64,000 nucleotides of DNA from Corynebacterium lemuris. GTDB taxonomy: Bacteria > Actinomycetota > Actinomycetes > Mycobacteriales > Mycobacteriaceae. The DNA lies in contig NZ_JANWTC010000002.1 in NCBI RefSeq assembly GCF_024919295.1, forward strand, positions 248,001-312,000, read 5' to 3'. The number at the start of each line of letters is the position of its first letter. Position 1 is the stretch's first letter. Below the pieces are notes generated by a model that saw nothing but the letters and a program-made list of their open reading frames with translations, was not told the origin of the DNA and searched no databases. A program made the translations under genes and the position numbers. Shown in pieces: positions 54,362 through 63,972 of the stretch.

Positions 54362-55114
54362 TCACGGCAGGATGCCGGTGACCTCCTCAAGCAGGCGCAG
54401 GACGGTGAGGCTGTGGATCCTGCCGGTGGGCACCCCGAGGACCATGGAAGTCACCGGGGCCTCAGTGTCCATGGCCTTTGCGGTGGTGCGGTCCACGGTG
54501 CCGGAGGTCTGGCCGATGCACATGCGAAGTTCCGTGTGGGAGGCGTCGGCCTCGGCCCGGGCACCCGGTGTGCGTTCCCAGGCGCGCCGCCATGATTCAT
54601 CGGCGGGGACGGAGAGGTTCTCCCGGGTGCCGCTGAGCATGGCGGGGGCACCGGTGCTGCGGGCGGCGGCCAGACGCTGACGTGCCTCCACGGCAGTGAA
54701 GGTCCCCCAGGTGATGCCCGCGGCCCGCTCGTCATTGCGGTCGACGAGCACGCGCAGGGGAGCGGTGGCTTCATCGTCCCGGTATCCCACCCGCTGGCCG
54801 GCGAGGTTGACCCGGTCAACGGCGGCGCGGATGTGCCCGGGCATGTCCGCGAGTTCGTCGGAGGCCTTGTCGGCGTGCCAGCTGCGGGCAGTGGCCATGT
54901 CATCGCGGGTGGCGGGGATGTCGCGGAGGATCTCGGCGGACCAGTTCGCGGCGAACACACCGGTGAGGGCGAGGACCTCCTCGTGTTCTGCGGGGGTGTG
55001 GATCACGGTGCAGGAATCTCCCGCGACGACGACCTCGGAGGCGGCGGCGGAGGGGACGTTCATGAGCGGGAGGCTGAGGAGGAGGGCCGCAGCAAAAAAA
55101 GAACGGACTGACAC
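54362..55114 (-). CDS. Secreted unknown protein
   Basis: 250 residues with a signal peptide (SVRSFFAAALLLSLPLMNVPSAAAS). The mature part is helical with two cysteines (DSCTVIH near the start, RMCIGQ near the end) that may pair. Not recognised. GTG 55112-55114 has GAAGGGG upstream. Convergent with lysA (40 bases between stops) and divergent from hom. Confidence 0.75.
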   Translation of the reverse strand: MSVRSFFAAALLLSLPLMNVPSAAASEVVVAGDSCTVIHTPAEHEEVLALTGVFAANWSAEILRDIPATRDDMATARSWHADKASDELADMPGHIRAAVDRVNLAGQRVGYRDDEATAPLRVLVDRNDERAAGITWGTFTAVEARQRLAAARSTGAPAMLSGTRENLSVPADESWRRAWERTPGARAEADASHTELRMCIGQTSGTVDRTTAKAMDTEAPVTSMVLGVPTGRIHSLTVLRLLEEVTGILP

Positions 55115-55349
55115 GTGGCCCCTTCCCGACGTAGAACACACCTGATATTTCCTCAGCATAAGAGAATGTGAATGTCCCGTCGAGTGCTCCATGCCAACTG
55201 TGCCACGATCGTGACCGCTGACCGGGGTGGACTAGACTGGCCCGGTATGCCCCGGCACCGGTGCCCGGGCACTGAGGAACGGTACCGGCCCCGCTAGGCT
55301 GGACCAGGAAAGTTTCCGTCACGGACTTGCGACACGACCCAGGAGAACA

Positions 55350-56681
55350 ATGACCCAGAACAAGCAGCCCACGTACAACCCCGGCAAGGGAGTCGGCGAG
55401 CCGGTTGGTGTCGCCATCCTCGGCCACGGCACCGTCGGTTCTGAGGTGCTGCGTCTCATGGGTGAGTACTCGGATGCTCTGGCGCACCGTATCGGCGGTC
55501 CGCTGGAGCTCAAGGGTGTGGCCGTATCGGATCTGTCCAAGCCGCGTGAGGGGGTGGACGCCGCCCTGCTCACCGATGACGCGATGAGCCTGATCAACCG
55601 CGAGGACGTCGACATCGTCGTCGAGGTCATCGGCGGCATCGACTACCCGCGTGAGCTCGTGCTCGCGGCCCTGCGCGCCGGCAAGTCCGTCGTCACCGCC
55701 AACAAGGCCCTGGTCGCCGCGCACGCCGATGAGCTTGCCGACGCCGCCGACGCCGCCAACGTCGACCTCTATTTCGAGGCCGCCGTCGCCGCCGCCATCC
55801 CGGTGGTGGGCATGCTGCGCCGTTCCCTGGCGGGCGACAACATCCTGCGCATCTCCGGCATCGTCAACGGCACCACCAACTTCATCCTCGATGCCATGGA
55901 GTCCACCGGCGCCACCTACGGGGACGCGCTCGCCGAGGCCACCCGCCTGGGCTACGCCGAGGCCGACCCGACCGCCGACGTCGAGGGCCACGACGCCGCA
56001 TCCAAGGCCGCCATCCTCGCCTCCCTCGGCTTCCACACCCGTGTGAAGTTCGACGACGTCCACTGCGAGGGCATCACCAAGATCACCGCCGAGGACATCG
56101 AGGCCGCCCGCAACGCCGGCTACGTGATCAAGCTGCTGGCCATCTGCGAGCGCGTCGCCGACGAGGCCGGAGTCGAGTCCGTCGCCGCCAGCGTCCACCC
56201 GACGCTCGTGCCGGCCGACCACCCGCTGGCCTCGGTCAACGAGTCCTACAACGCCATCTTCGTCGAGGCTGAGGCAGCCGGCCGCCTCATGTTCTACGGC
56301 AACGGTGCCGGTGGCGCCCCGACCGCCTCCGCCGTGCTCGGTGACCTCGTCGGCGCTGCCCGCAACAAGGTCCACGGCGGCCGCGCCCCGGGAGAGAACA
56401 CCTACGCCAACCTGCCCATCGCGGACTTCGGCGACGTGACCACCCGCTACCACATCGACATGGAGGTCGAGGACCGCACCGGTGTCCTCGCCGAGCTCTC
56501 CGCCATCTTCGCGGCCCGCAACATCTCCCTCAAGACCGTCCGCCAGGAGGAGTCCGGGGAGAACGCCCGCCTCATCGTGGTCACCCACTCGGCGCGCGAG
56601 GCCGACCTCGACGCCACCGTCCAGGAGCTGAAGCAGACCTCCGCGGTCAAGGCCGTCAACAGCGTCATCCGACTGATCTAG
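55350..56681 (+). CDS. hom: Homoserine dehydrogenase
   Basis: 443 residues. Rossmann start [16 protein letters not shown], catalytic segment with [12 protein letters not shown] and [25 protein letters not shown], and a C-terminal ACT domain ([21 protein letters not shown]) that mediates threonine feedback inhibition in corynebacteria. Reduces aspartate semialdehyde to homoserine. AGGAG precedes the ATG; TAGACT or TAGGCT upstream (near 55230 and 55294) are -10 candidates. Followed by thrB after 26 bases. Confidence 0.98.
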   Translation: MTQNKQPTYNPGKGVGEPVGVAILGHGTVGSEVLRLMGEYSDALAHRIGGPLELKGVAVSDLSKPREGVDAALLTDDAMSLINREDVDIVVEVIGGIDYPRELVLAALRAGKSVVTANKALVAAHADELADAADAANVDLYFEAAVAAAIPVVGMLRRSLAGDNILRISGIVNGTTNFILDAMESTGATYGDALAEATRLGYAEADPTADVEGHDAASKAAILASLGFHTRVKFDDVHCEGITKITAEDIEAARNAGYVIKLLAICERVADEAGVESVAASVHPTLVPADHPLASVNESYNAIFVEAEAAGRLMFYGNGAGGAPTASAVLGDLVGAARNKVHGGRAPGENTYANLPIADFGDVTTRYHIDMEVEDRTGVLAELSAIFAARNISLKTVRQEESGENARLIVVTHSAREADLDATVQELKQTSAVKAVNSVIRLI

Positions 56682-56707
56682 CACTACAGACAAAGGACAG
56701 AACACTC

Positions 56708-57634
56708 ATGAGCATCGAGCTCGAGGTGGGCACCCGGGCCACCGTCACCGTCCCCGGTTCCTCAGCCAACCTGGGACCCGGTTTCGACACCCTGGGCCTG
56801 GCCGTCGGCCTCTACGACACCGTCGAGGTCGAGGTCACCGAGGGTGGCCTCGAGGTCGAGGTCTACGGGGAGGGTGAGGATGACCTGCCCCGCGACGGTT
56901 CCCACCTGGTGGTCAAGGCCATCCGGTCGGGCCTCAACGCCGCCGGGGCCCAGGCCCCGGGCCTGCGCGTGGTCTGCACCAACGCCATCCCGCAGTCCCG
57001 TGGGCTCGGTTCCTCCGCCGCGGCCGCCGTGGCGGGGGTGGTCGCCGCGAATGCGCTGGCCGGTAACCCGCTGACCACCGACCAGGTGGTGCAGCTGTCC
57101 TCCGCCTTCGAGGGCCACCCGGACAATGCTGCAGCCTCCGTCCTCGGTTCCGCCGTGGTCTCCTGGACCACCACCCCCGTCGACGGCTCGCAGCCGGGTT
57201 ACAAGGCGGTCGCCGTCGAGGTCGACCCGCGGATCCGCGCGACTGCGCTGGTCCCGGACTTCCACGCCTCCACGCAGGCCGTGCGCCGGGTCCTGCCCAG
57301 CCACGTCACCCACACCGATGCCCGCTTCAACGTGTCGCGGGTGGCCGTGATGACCGTGGCCCTGCAGAAGCACCCCGAACTGCTCTGGGAGGGCACCCGC
57401 GACCGGCTCCACCAGCCCTACCGGGCCGATGTCCTGCCGGTCACCGCAGAGTGGGTCAACCGTCTGCGCAACCGCGGCTACGCCGCCTACCTCTCCGGTG
57501 CCGGCCCGACCATCATGGTGCTGTCCACCGAGCCTGTCTCCGAGAAGATCCTCGACCAGGCACGCGAGGCCGGCCTCAAGATCCACGAGCTGGAGGTCGC
57601 CGGCCCGGTCCGCGTGGAGTCGTCGCGGGCCTGA
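56708..57634 (+). CDS. thrB: Homoserine kinase
   Basis: 308-residue GHMP kinase phosphorylating homoserine for threonine synthesis. Seen: [23 protein letters not shown] near the start, the ATP loop [23 protein letters not shown], and [11 protein letters not shown] at the C-terminus. Second gene of hom-thrB; its stop is six bases from the convergent FAD oxidoreductase stop. Confidence 0.98.
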   Translation: MSIELEVGTRATVTVPGSSANLGPGFDTLGLAVGLYDTVEVEVTEGGLEVEVYGEGEDDLPRDGSHLVVKAIRSGLNAAGAQAPGLRVVCTNAIPQSRGLGSSAAAAVAGVVAANALAGNPLTTDQVVQLSSAFEGHPDNAAASVLGSAVVSWTTTPVDGSQPGYKAVAVEVDPRIRATALVPDFHASTQAVRRVLPSHVTHTDARFNVSRVAVMTVALQKHPELLWEGTRDRLHQPYRADVLPVTAEWVNRLRNRGYAAYLSGAGPTIMVLSTEPVSEKILDQAREAGLKIHELEVAGPVRVESSRA

Positions 57635-57640
57635 GCCTTC

Positions 57641-58867
57641 TCAGAACCCGTGGGTGCGTTCGGATTCGGGGATCGGCTCCGCCAGCCGGGCGGGGCTGAA
57701 GGGCGCGACCCAGTCCTCGGGTTCTCCGGCGATGTCGGCCACCACGGCCTCCGCGGCGGACAATGCCCAGGCCAGCCCCCAGGCCCGGTAGCCGGTGATC
57801 ACGTGGATGTTCGGGTGGCCGGGTAGGGCACCGATGTAGGGCATCCGGTCGTAGGGCATGTAGTCGCCGGCCAGCCAACGGTAGAGCACCTGTTCCACGT
57901 CATAGCGTTCGCGGACGTCCTCGATGAGGGTGCGGTGGCGGGCATCCATGTCGAAGGTGTCGTCGTCGTATTCGTGGCTCTCGCCACCGAAGACCAGGAC
58001 CGGCCTGTCCTCGTGGTAGGCGGTGCGGATGGTGCGCATCGGCTCCTCGGTGGTCACATACATGCCTGCGGGGTAGTCACTGCCCTCCTTCAACTGCACC
58101 GCCAGGGCATAGGACATCTTCAGCCACATGAAACCCTCGAAGAGGTCCCGGCGCCAGAAGGGTTCGCCGCTGGCCTGCAGCACATGCCGTGCCTTCAGGT
58201 CCCCCTTGTCCGTGGGGACGGTGTGCGGCTCCCCGGGGATGATGTCGGTGGCCTTCGTCTCCTCGTAGATCACCCCGCCACGACTACGGAACTCCTCCGC
58301 GAGTGGGAGCAGGAATTTCCTGGGGTGGAACTGGGCCTGCCCGGCGAATTTCACCGCCCCGGCGATGTCGAAGGGCAGCCCGGTCTCCGTCTCGAAGCTG
58401 GCCGGCAGACCGAGCGAGACCGCGGCCTCGACTTCAGCATGCAGCTCGGGGATGCGTTCCTCCCGCCGGCTGTAGACGAAGGCATCCCGGCGGGAGAACT
58501 CACAGTCGATGCCGAGCTCCGCGCTGATGGCCTCGACCCGGTCGATGCCCCGCTGATTGGCGTCCGCGTAGGCCTGTGCGACCTCTTTACCGTGGCGGGC
58601 GATGAGATGGTCGTAGATGAGGTAGTGCTGGGAGGTCAGCTTTGCGGTGGTGCCACCGGTCGTCCACTCGGCCAGCCGGGCCTTGTCAATGAGCACGGTC
58701 CGCAGCCCGCGCCGCTGCGCATGGTGGGCCGCGACGATGCCGGTGATCCCGCCGCCGACCACGGCCAGGTCATAGACGGTGTCATCACCCGCCAGCTCCG
58801 GATAGTCCGTGCGCGGCGTGGTGGCCGTCCACAGTGATTCTTCCCTGCCTTCAATCGTGTCCGACAT
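57641..58867 (-). CDS. FAD-dependent oxidoreductase (DAO family) lacking a Rieske domain
   Basis: 408 residues. N-terminal FAD motif DLAVVGGGITGIVAAHHAQRRG (~32-53), DAO-type substrate domain, and the C-terminal FAD segment VITGYRAWGLAWALSAAEAV. Closest in layout to DAO proteins that usually carry a C-terminal Rieske [2Fe-2S] domain of ~100 residues; here the protein ends at TPESERTHGF-type residues without CxH motifs, so the domain is absent. Substrate unknown. It sits between thrB and arnR, an insertion relative to C. glutamicum. Confidence 0.83.
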   Translation of the reverse strand: MSDTIEGREESLWTATTPRTDYPELAGDDTVYDLAVVGGGITGIVAAHHAQRRGLRTVLIDKARLAEWTTGGTTAKLTSQHYLIYDHLIARHGKEVAQAYADANQRGIDRVEAISAELGIDCEFSRRDAFVYSRREERIPELHAEVEAAVSLGLPASFETETGLPFDIAGAVKFAGQAQFHPRKFLLPLAEEFRSRGGVIYEETKATDIIPGEPHTVPTDKGDLKARHVLQASGEPFWRRDLFEGFMWLKMSYALAVQLKEGSDYPAGMYVTTEEPMRTIRTAYHEDRPVLVFGGESHEYDDDTFDMDARHRTLIEDVRERYDVEQVLYRWLAGDYMPYDRMPYIGALPGHPNIHVITGYRAWGLAWALSAAEAVVADIAGEPEDWVAPFSPARLAEPIPESERTHGF

Positions 58868-59047
58868 CGGTTCTCCTCACGCGAGGAGCGGGGGGAGGGG
58901 AGCAGCCTCGTTCCTCACTGTCGCGTCTGATTCTGGAACTGGAACAGCAGCGGTGCCCCGGATGGGGACGGCTGCTTTCATCATGACATGAAAGTGGTGG
59001 TCAGCGACGGAATCACCGGCGATTATCAGGAACAGCCTGGGAGGCTC

Positions 59048-59788
59048 TCAGCCTTCCGGCGTGGCCCCGTCCTCCTGGTTCACGCGCACCACGCAGGCCC
59101 CGTTGTCGGCGTAGGGCAGCAGCGTCAGGAAGACCGGTCCTGATTCCCGGCCGGGTCCGGAACCCGTGGCCTCCTGCAGGAAACCCTCGTGGAGGGCGCA
59201 GATGAAAGCACTCGGGCGGGGTTTGCCCTCGGTGACGAAGGGGCAGGAGTGCAGGGAGAGCTGGCCGAGGCCGTCCGATGCATCAGCCGGGCGGGCGACC
59301 GTGGGATCGAAACCCATGTCGCGGAGCTTGATGTAGAGCTGTTGGAGGATATCCGCCTCGTTGGCGGGGGTACGTCCCTCCTCGTTCATCCGGCGGGCCC
59401 AGTCCCGGCCGAGCTGCCGGGCCTGCTCGAGGATCTCCGGGGTGAGGGAACCGGTGCCCGCCAGGGCGCTGGTGAGGACCTCCACCAGGGAGACGTATTC
59501 GTTGACCACGGCCCGGTTGTCGGGGACCCGGACCTGGAAGACGAGGGAGGGCCGGCCGCGCCCTTCGGACTGGGTGGTGGCGACCCGGACCGCGCCGCGG
59601 CTGACCAGCTCATCGAGGTGGCCGCGGGCGGTGTTGACGTGCATCCCCAGTTTTTCCGCGAGTTCGGCGGAGCGGGCTCCGTGCGGGAAGGTCTGCAGCA
59701 CGTCGAGGACCTCCCGCTGTTTGACGCTGAGCGGCAGCGCGTCCGAGAACAGCTCGACGGACGGGCGCGGTGCTGGTGCGTCCACCAT
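59048..59788 (-). CDS. arnR: ArnR-like Fe-S transcriptional regulator of nitrate reductase
   Basis: 246 residues. N-terminal winged helix (HGARSAELAEKLGMHVNTARGHLDEL, ~36-61) with wing EGRGRPSLVF, and a C-terminal effector domain with exactly three cysteines: C182 (SCPF), C197 (ICAL) and C232 (ACVV), suited to an Fe-S cluster. In C. glutamicum the gene between thrB and narI is arnR, an NO-responsive Fe-S regulator of narKGHJI and hmp; position and architecture match. Here mod genes separate it from narI. GGAGG lies ten bases before ATG. Confidence 0.82.
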   Translation of the reverse strand: MVDAPAPRPSVELFSDALPLSVKQREVLDVLQTFPHGARSAELAEKLGMHVNTARGHLDELVSRGAVRVATTQSEGRGRPSLVFQVRVPDNRAVVNEYVSLVEVLTSALAGTGSLTPEILEQARQLGRDWARRMNEEGRTPANEADILQQLYIKLRDMGFDPTVARPADASDGLGQLSLHSCPFVTEGKPRPSAFICALHEGFLQEATGSGPGRESGPVFLTLLPYADNGACVVRVNQEDGATPEG

Positions 59789-59805
59789 GTGGGATCTTCC
59801 TCCTG

Positions 59806-61707
59806 TTATCTCCGGTTGGCCGGATGAACACGTACGGCCAGGGCCTTGGTCACGCAGTCGACGGCCGTGCCCGGTTCCAGACCGAGCGTGAGCGCGGAGC
59901 GACGCGTGACCGGCACGTGGAGCCGGGTGGTGCCGATCGAGACCGTCACCATCGTCCCTGTCCGGGTGGTCGAGGCAACTACTGAATCGACCCGCCCACG
60001 CCAGATGTTACGTGTTGATTCCTGCGGCTCCCCGCCACCAGCGGGTAGCCGCAGGGCGGTGGCCTCGGGCGGGAACACCGCGACCGCCGGATCACCCGGC
60101 TGCAGCTCATCGTCCACCGCACCGGCAAAAGTACCTGTCACGGTCAATTCTGTCCCCTGGATAGTGACCGTGTCAACCTCCCGGGCCGTGACGGTGCCGA
60201 CTATCCGGGACAGTCCGGCCAGCTCAGCGAGGAAATCATTGGGTGGGACGTCGAGAAGCTCCGCGGTGGGGCCGGCGGCGGCGACCTCACCCCGTTCGAG
60301 GACCACCAGATGCTCGGAGAGGGTGGCCACGTCGACGGCATCGTGGGTGACCAGCAGGGTGGTGCGGTCCTGCGCGGCGGCACGCAGCAGCCGGCGCCAG
60401 CGGGTGGCGGAGGCGACGTCGATGGCGGCCAGCGGCTCATCGAGGATGAGCACCGCCGGTCGGGTCCCCAGGGCGCGGACCAGGGCAACCTGGGCGGCCT
60501 GCCCCCCGGAGAGCGCCGGCACGGAGACCTCCGCCAGCTCAGCCAACCCGGCCGCCGACAGGAGTTTCCCGGTCAACACGGGGTCGCGGGTGGCCATGGT
60601 CACCGCACCCGCGACGGTGGTGGTCCGCGGTAGGCCGGGGCGCTGGGTCAGCAGCACCACGCCGCGTTCGGCGGCCGGCACGAAGCGTCGGCCGTCGACG
60701 GGACGGTCACCGACGGAGATCTCCACGCCCCGCAGCCGCCCGGCGATCATCCCCATCAGTGTGGTCTTGCCCGAGCCGTTGGGTCCGACGACGGCGGTGA
60801 TGCGCTCGGCGGGGAAGACGGTGCCGTCGGCGGTGACGGGTACCCCACCGGACCCGGGAGCGGTGAGGATACGCAGCTCATCGGTGTCGAGTTCCCCGAT
60901 CCGCCGGGCGCAGGGCTGCGGTGTGCGCCGCAGGGCGGCAGGCAGGGCAGCGAGTGCGAGGACGAGGACGGCGAGGAAGATGAGGATCGCGCCGAGGGCG
61001 TTGGCGCTGCCCGGATCGGTCTCGCGTTCCAGGTAGATACCCAGCGGCATGGTGCGGGTGACGCCGGGCATGGATCCGGCGAAGGTCAGTGTGGTGCCGA
61101 ATTCCCCCAGGGAACGGGCGAAAGCCAGGCCGGCGCCGGTGGCCACGGCCGGGGCGACGGCAGGCAGGGTGACTTTCCGGAGGATCTCCCGGGGCCGCAT
61201 ACCCAGGCCGGCCGCACTCGCCGGGATCTCCGGGTCGATCTGGCGCAGCGCTGAATCGACGGTGACCACGACAAAAGGCAGGGCGATGAAAATGTGGGAG
61301 AGCACGACGCCGGGGAAGGCGAAGGCGAACTGGAGGCCGAGGGCGTCAAGAAGCGGGGCGGTGATCCCGCGTCTGCCCACCGCCGCGGTGAGCGCCAGGC
61401 CGGCGACCACCGGTGGCATCGCCAACGGCAGCATGACCAGCAGCCGAATGAGCCTGCCCCCGCGCGGCCAGCCCTGGATCGCCAGCGCCAGCGGCACACC
61501 AAGCAGGGTGGTCAGCACGGTGGCCCACACCGCAGAGAGCAGCGTGACACGGAGCAGCTCGGCGGTGGTGGGGCTGGTGAGCACCTCACCGAAGCGTTCC
61601 CAGGGGACGCGGACGCCCAGCGCGAGGATGGGGCCGAGGATGAGGACGAGGGCGGTGACGGCGAGCAGCGTCACCGCGACCGGTGTGCGGGTGGGGGCGG
61701 GTTTCAC
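59806..61707 (-). CDS. modBC: Molybdate ABC transporter ModB-ModC fusion
   Basis: 633 residues from GTG 61707. Residues ~1-265 are a ModB permease with about six helices and the EAA loop (SAAGLGMRPREILRKVTLPA). Residues ~270-630 are a ModC ATPase: GPNGSGKTTLMGMIAG, LSGGQAAQVALVRAL, LILDEPLAAIDVA, and two C-terminal TOBE/Mop-like domains that bind molybdate. Permease and ATPase are usually separate. It follows modA after two bases; GTG 61728 would overlap modA instead. Supplies Mo for nitrate reductase and FdhF. Confidence 0.92.
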   Translation of the reverse strand: MKPAPTRTPVAVTLLAVTALVLILGPILALGVRVPWERFGEVLTSPTTAELLRVTLLSAVWATVLTTLLGVPLALAIQGWPRGGRLIRLLVMLPLAMPPVVAGLALTAAVGRRGITAPLLDALGLQFAFAFPGVVLSHIFIALPFVVVTVDSALRQIDPEIPASAAGLGMRPREILRKVTLPAVAPAVATGAGLAFARSLGEFGTTLTFAGSMPGVTRTMPLGIYLERETDPGSANALGAILIFLAVLVLALAALPAALRRTPQPCARRIGELDTDELRILTAPGSGGVPVTADGTVFPAERITAVVGPNGSGKTTLMGMIAGRLRGVEISVGDRPVDGRRFVPAAERGVVLLTQRPGLPRTTTVAGAVTMATRDPVLTGKLLSAAGLAELAEVSVPALSGGQAAQVALVRALGTRPAVLILDEPLAAIDVASATRWRRLLRAAAQDRTTLLVTHDAVDVATLSEHLVVLERGEVAAAGPTAELLDVPPNDFLAELAGLSRIVGTVTAREVDTVTIQGTELTVTGTFAGAVDDELQPGDPAVAVFPPEATALRLPAGGGEPQESTRNIWRGRVDSVVASTTRTGTMVTVSIGTTRLHVPVTRRSALTLGLEPGTAVDCVTKALAVRVHPANRR

Positions 61708-61709
61708 GT

Positions 61710-62453
61710 TCAGTTGGCCGGGGTCCACCCGTGCCCGGTCCAGATGTCGACCATCTCGTCGTCAGCCAGGGCGTCGACGAAATCGGTGGCGGCCTGCTTG
61801 TCCGCGCCTGCGGTGGTCACCGCGGCGACGACCGCGTTGGGCTGGTCCCCGCTGCCGGGGATCTCGATGACCTCGACATCCGCGCCCGCGGAGAGGGCGT
61901 CGGTGCGGTAGACCCAGCCGGCGTCGGCCTCACCGGAGACGACCTTGCCCAGCACGTCGGCGACCTGGTGCTCCAGGGAGGCGGGTTCAGCCACGATGCC
62001 GGTGTCCGCGATGATGGCCCCGGATGCCGCACCGCAGGGGACCTGCGGGTCACAGAGGACGAAGGTGGTGCCCGCCAGATCGTCCACGGAGCCGATGTCC
62101 GCGGGGTTGCCTGCGGGCACGACCATGACCAGGGTGTTCACGGCCACGGCGCGCGGATCCCCGACCAGTCCCTGTTCCACGGCTCTGTCCATGTTCGCGC
62201 GGTCGGCGGTGATGAGGACATCACCCGGGGAGCCGTCCGCCAGCTGCTGGACGAGGGTGGAGGAACCGGCGTTGACGAAGTCCAGCTCCGCATCAGTCAG
62301 CGTCTGGAAATCATCGTTGAGCACGCGGGTGGAGGAGGCGCCGAGGACGGTCAGGGAGTCCGCCCCGGCCTCGGAATCCGAGTCGGTGGCGCAGCTGACC
62401 AGCAGCAGGCCGGCGGCGGGAGCGATGAGGCCGGCGGCACGGGGCAGACGCAT
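61710..62453 (-). CDS. modA: Molybdate-binding lipoprotein
   Basis: 247 residues. Lipoprotein signal with lipobox LLVSC at residues 17-21, then the ModA fold: LTVLGASSTRVLNDDFQTLT, NAGSSTLVQQLADGSPGDVLITADRANMD and the hinge VSGEADAGWVYRTDAL. Captures molybdate outside the membrane for the fused permease/ATPase. An AAAGGTG ribosome site lies close upstream. The narI hairpin ends only 27 bases before its start, so its promoter must overlap that hairpin or the gene is reached by read-through. Confidence 0.94.
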   Translation of the reverse strand: MRLPRAAGLIAPAAGLLLVSCATDSDSEAGADSLTVLGASSTRVLNDDFQTLTDAELDFVNAGSSTLVQQLADGSPGDVLITADRANMDRAVEQGLVGDPRAVAVNTLVMVVPAGNPADIGSVDDLAGTTFVLCDPQVPCGAASGAIIADTGIVAEPASLEHQVADVLGKVVSGEADAGWVYRTDALSAGADVEVIEIPGSGDQPNAVVAAVTTAGADKQAATDFVDALADDEMVDIWTGHGWTPAN

Positions 62454-62479
62454 GAGGGCACCTTTCAGGTGGGAATAGT

Positions 62480-62520
62480 TCAGGGGCCGGTACGTCAGAC
62501 GTTAACGTACCGGCCCCTGA
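62480..62520. terminator. Strong hairpin between narI and modA
   Basis: Perfect 16-bp stem (62480-62495 with 62505-62520) with a nine-base loop, 22 bases beyond the narI stop. No T-tract on the minus strand. Confidence 0.85.
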
Positions 62521-62541
62521 TGTGCTGCAGGTCTGTGCCGC

Positions 62542-63327
62542 TCAGGCCCCGCGGGAGGGGGTCTGGTTGCGCTCGTCGAGCTGCTCGGTGTGGGAACGGA
62601 CCGGCTCCCAGGCGACGTGCTCCTTCACCGGGCCGGTGCGGGTGTCGCGCGAGCGGTAGACCACGTAGGGGCGGGTGACGTAGCCGACCGGCGCGGAGAA
62701 GGCGTGCACCAGGCGGGTGAACGGCCACACCGCGATGATGGTGAAACCGGCGATGACGTGGACCTTGAACTGCCACGGCACATCGGCCATGAGCTCGGGC
62801 TGGGCCTGGAAGACCAGCAGCTGGCGCAGCCACGGCGAGATGGTCTCACGGTAGTCGTAGCCGTGTGCGCTGCCGAAGAGCTGGAGGGTGACCGTGGCGA
62901 AGAACCCGGAGACCAGCGCCGCGCCGAGCAGCAGGTACATGACCTTGTCGGAGCGGGACGTGGCCAGAAAGACCGTCCGGTTGACCACCCGCCGGTAGAT
63001 CAGCCCCGCCAGGCCCAGCAGCGCGGCGATGCCGGCCAGGGTGCCCGGGTAGGTGGCGATGAGGTGGTAGGTGGCGTCGCTGATGCCCACGGCCTGGGTC
63101 CAGGACTTCGGGATGGCCAGGCCCATGAGGTGGCCGATGATGACGAAGACGATGCCCCAGTGGAACAGCGGGGACGACAGTCGGAGGAGCTTTGATTCGT
63201 AGATCTGCGAGGAATGGGTGGTCCAGCCGAACTGGTCGGTGCGCCAACGCCAGATGATGCCGATGACGAAGGCCGCGATCGCCAGCCAGGGGAAGGCCAC
63301 CCACAGGAAAACATCGAAATTGTCCAT
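62542..63327 (-). CDS. narI: Respiratory nitrate reductase gamma subunit
   Basis: 261-residue cytochrome b subunit anchoring NarGH in the membrane and oxidising menaquinol. Five membrane helices; haem-ligand histidines in SSPLFHWGIVFVIIGHLMG and in KVHVIAGFTIIAVWPFTRLVHAFSAP. Last gene of the nar operon, following narJ after nine bases, with a strong terminator beyond. Confidence 0.97.
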   Translation of the reverse strand: MDNFDVFLWVAFPWLAIAAFVIGIIWRWRTDQFGWTTHSSQIYESKLLRLSSPLFHWGIVFVIIGHLMGLAIPKSWTQAVGISDATYHLIATYPGTLAGIAALLGLAGLIYRRVVNRTVFLATSRSDKVMYLLLGAALVSGFFATVTLQLFGSAHGYDYRETISPWLRQLLVFQAQPELMADVPWQFKVHVIAGFTIIAVWPFTRLVHAFSAPVGYVTRPYVVYRSRDTRTGPVKEHVAWEPVRSHTEQLDERNQTPSRGA

Positions 63328-63336
63328 GGTTGTGTC

Positions 63337-63972
63337 CTAGGGGATATCCGGTTGAGCGGTGGGGAAGGGCAGGGGGGTGCCGATGCCGACGAGTTCCGCC
63401 GGCGGCCCCGAACGAATGAGATCGAGGTAGCTGTGGGTGGTCTCCGCGTCGATTTTCGGCAGCGCCATCGCCACGGCGATGATGAGGTGCGCGAAGGGGG
63501 AGTTGAAGGTGGTCAGCGCCGTGCGCAGGACCTCAAGGCCGTCGCGGTGGGCGGCGAGCAGTTCCACGGTCTGGGCGTGCTGCCTCCCCTCCGACAGGGC
63601 GACGGCCTCGAGCACCACGCAGAGGTGGTCGGGGAGTTCCTCCCGCTGCTCCTGGAAGCCGAGCTGTTCCAGCGCCTGCCGGAAGGCGAGGATGGCGGTG
63701 CCGCGGGTGCGGGTGTCGCCGACGGAGTAGTAGGACAGGAACAGGGAACAGCGCCGGCGCTGGTCGAAGGTCTCCACGTAGTGCTCCTCCACCCCGCGGC
63801 GCCCCATGGCGCGGGCGGCGTCGGTGAAGGCCGCGAACTGCTCCGCGATGGCCGGAGGCAGTTGCTCGAGATGCGTGTCGACGGCCGCGATCTTCTCGCC
63901 GAAGTCCTCGCTCGGGTAGTCCAGCAGCAGGGAGGCGGCCATGGCCACGGTGCGGCGCTGGTTATCACTCAC
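63337..63972 (-). CDS. narJ: Nitrate reductase Mo-cofactor assembly chaperone
   Basis: 211 residues from GTG 63970-63972 (MSDNQRRTVAMAASLLLDYPSEDF). NarJ/TorD-type helical chaperone with YVETFDQRRRCSLFLSYYSVGDTRTRG as its family signature; inserts the Mo cofactor into NarG. A GTG six bases further up is also possible. The last ~28 bases of the window before it are presumably the 3' end of narH; two minus-strand frames end in stops overlapping the narJ start, and I cannot tell which is narH. Confidence 0.93.
   Translation of the reverse strand: MSDNQRRTVAMAASLLLDYPSEDFGEKIAAVDTHLEQLPPAIAEQFAAFTDAARAMGRRGVEEHYVETFDQRRRCSLFLSYYSVGDTRTRGTAILAFRQALEQLGFQEQREELPDHLCVVLEAVALSEGRQHAQTVELLAAHRDGLEVLRTALTTFNSPFAHLIIAVAMALPKIDAETTHSYLDLIRSGPPAELVGIGTPLPFPTAQPDIP

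Noticed and set aside
51424..54390. Minus-strand frame of ~990 codons opposite argS and lysA
   Set aside because: Gly/Val/Asp-rich antisense shadow; both synthetase and decarboxylase are certain on the plus strand.
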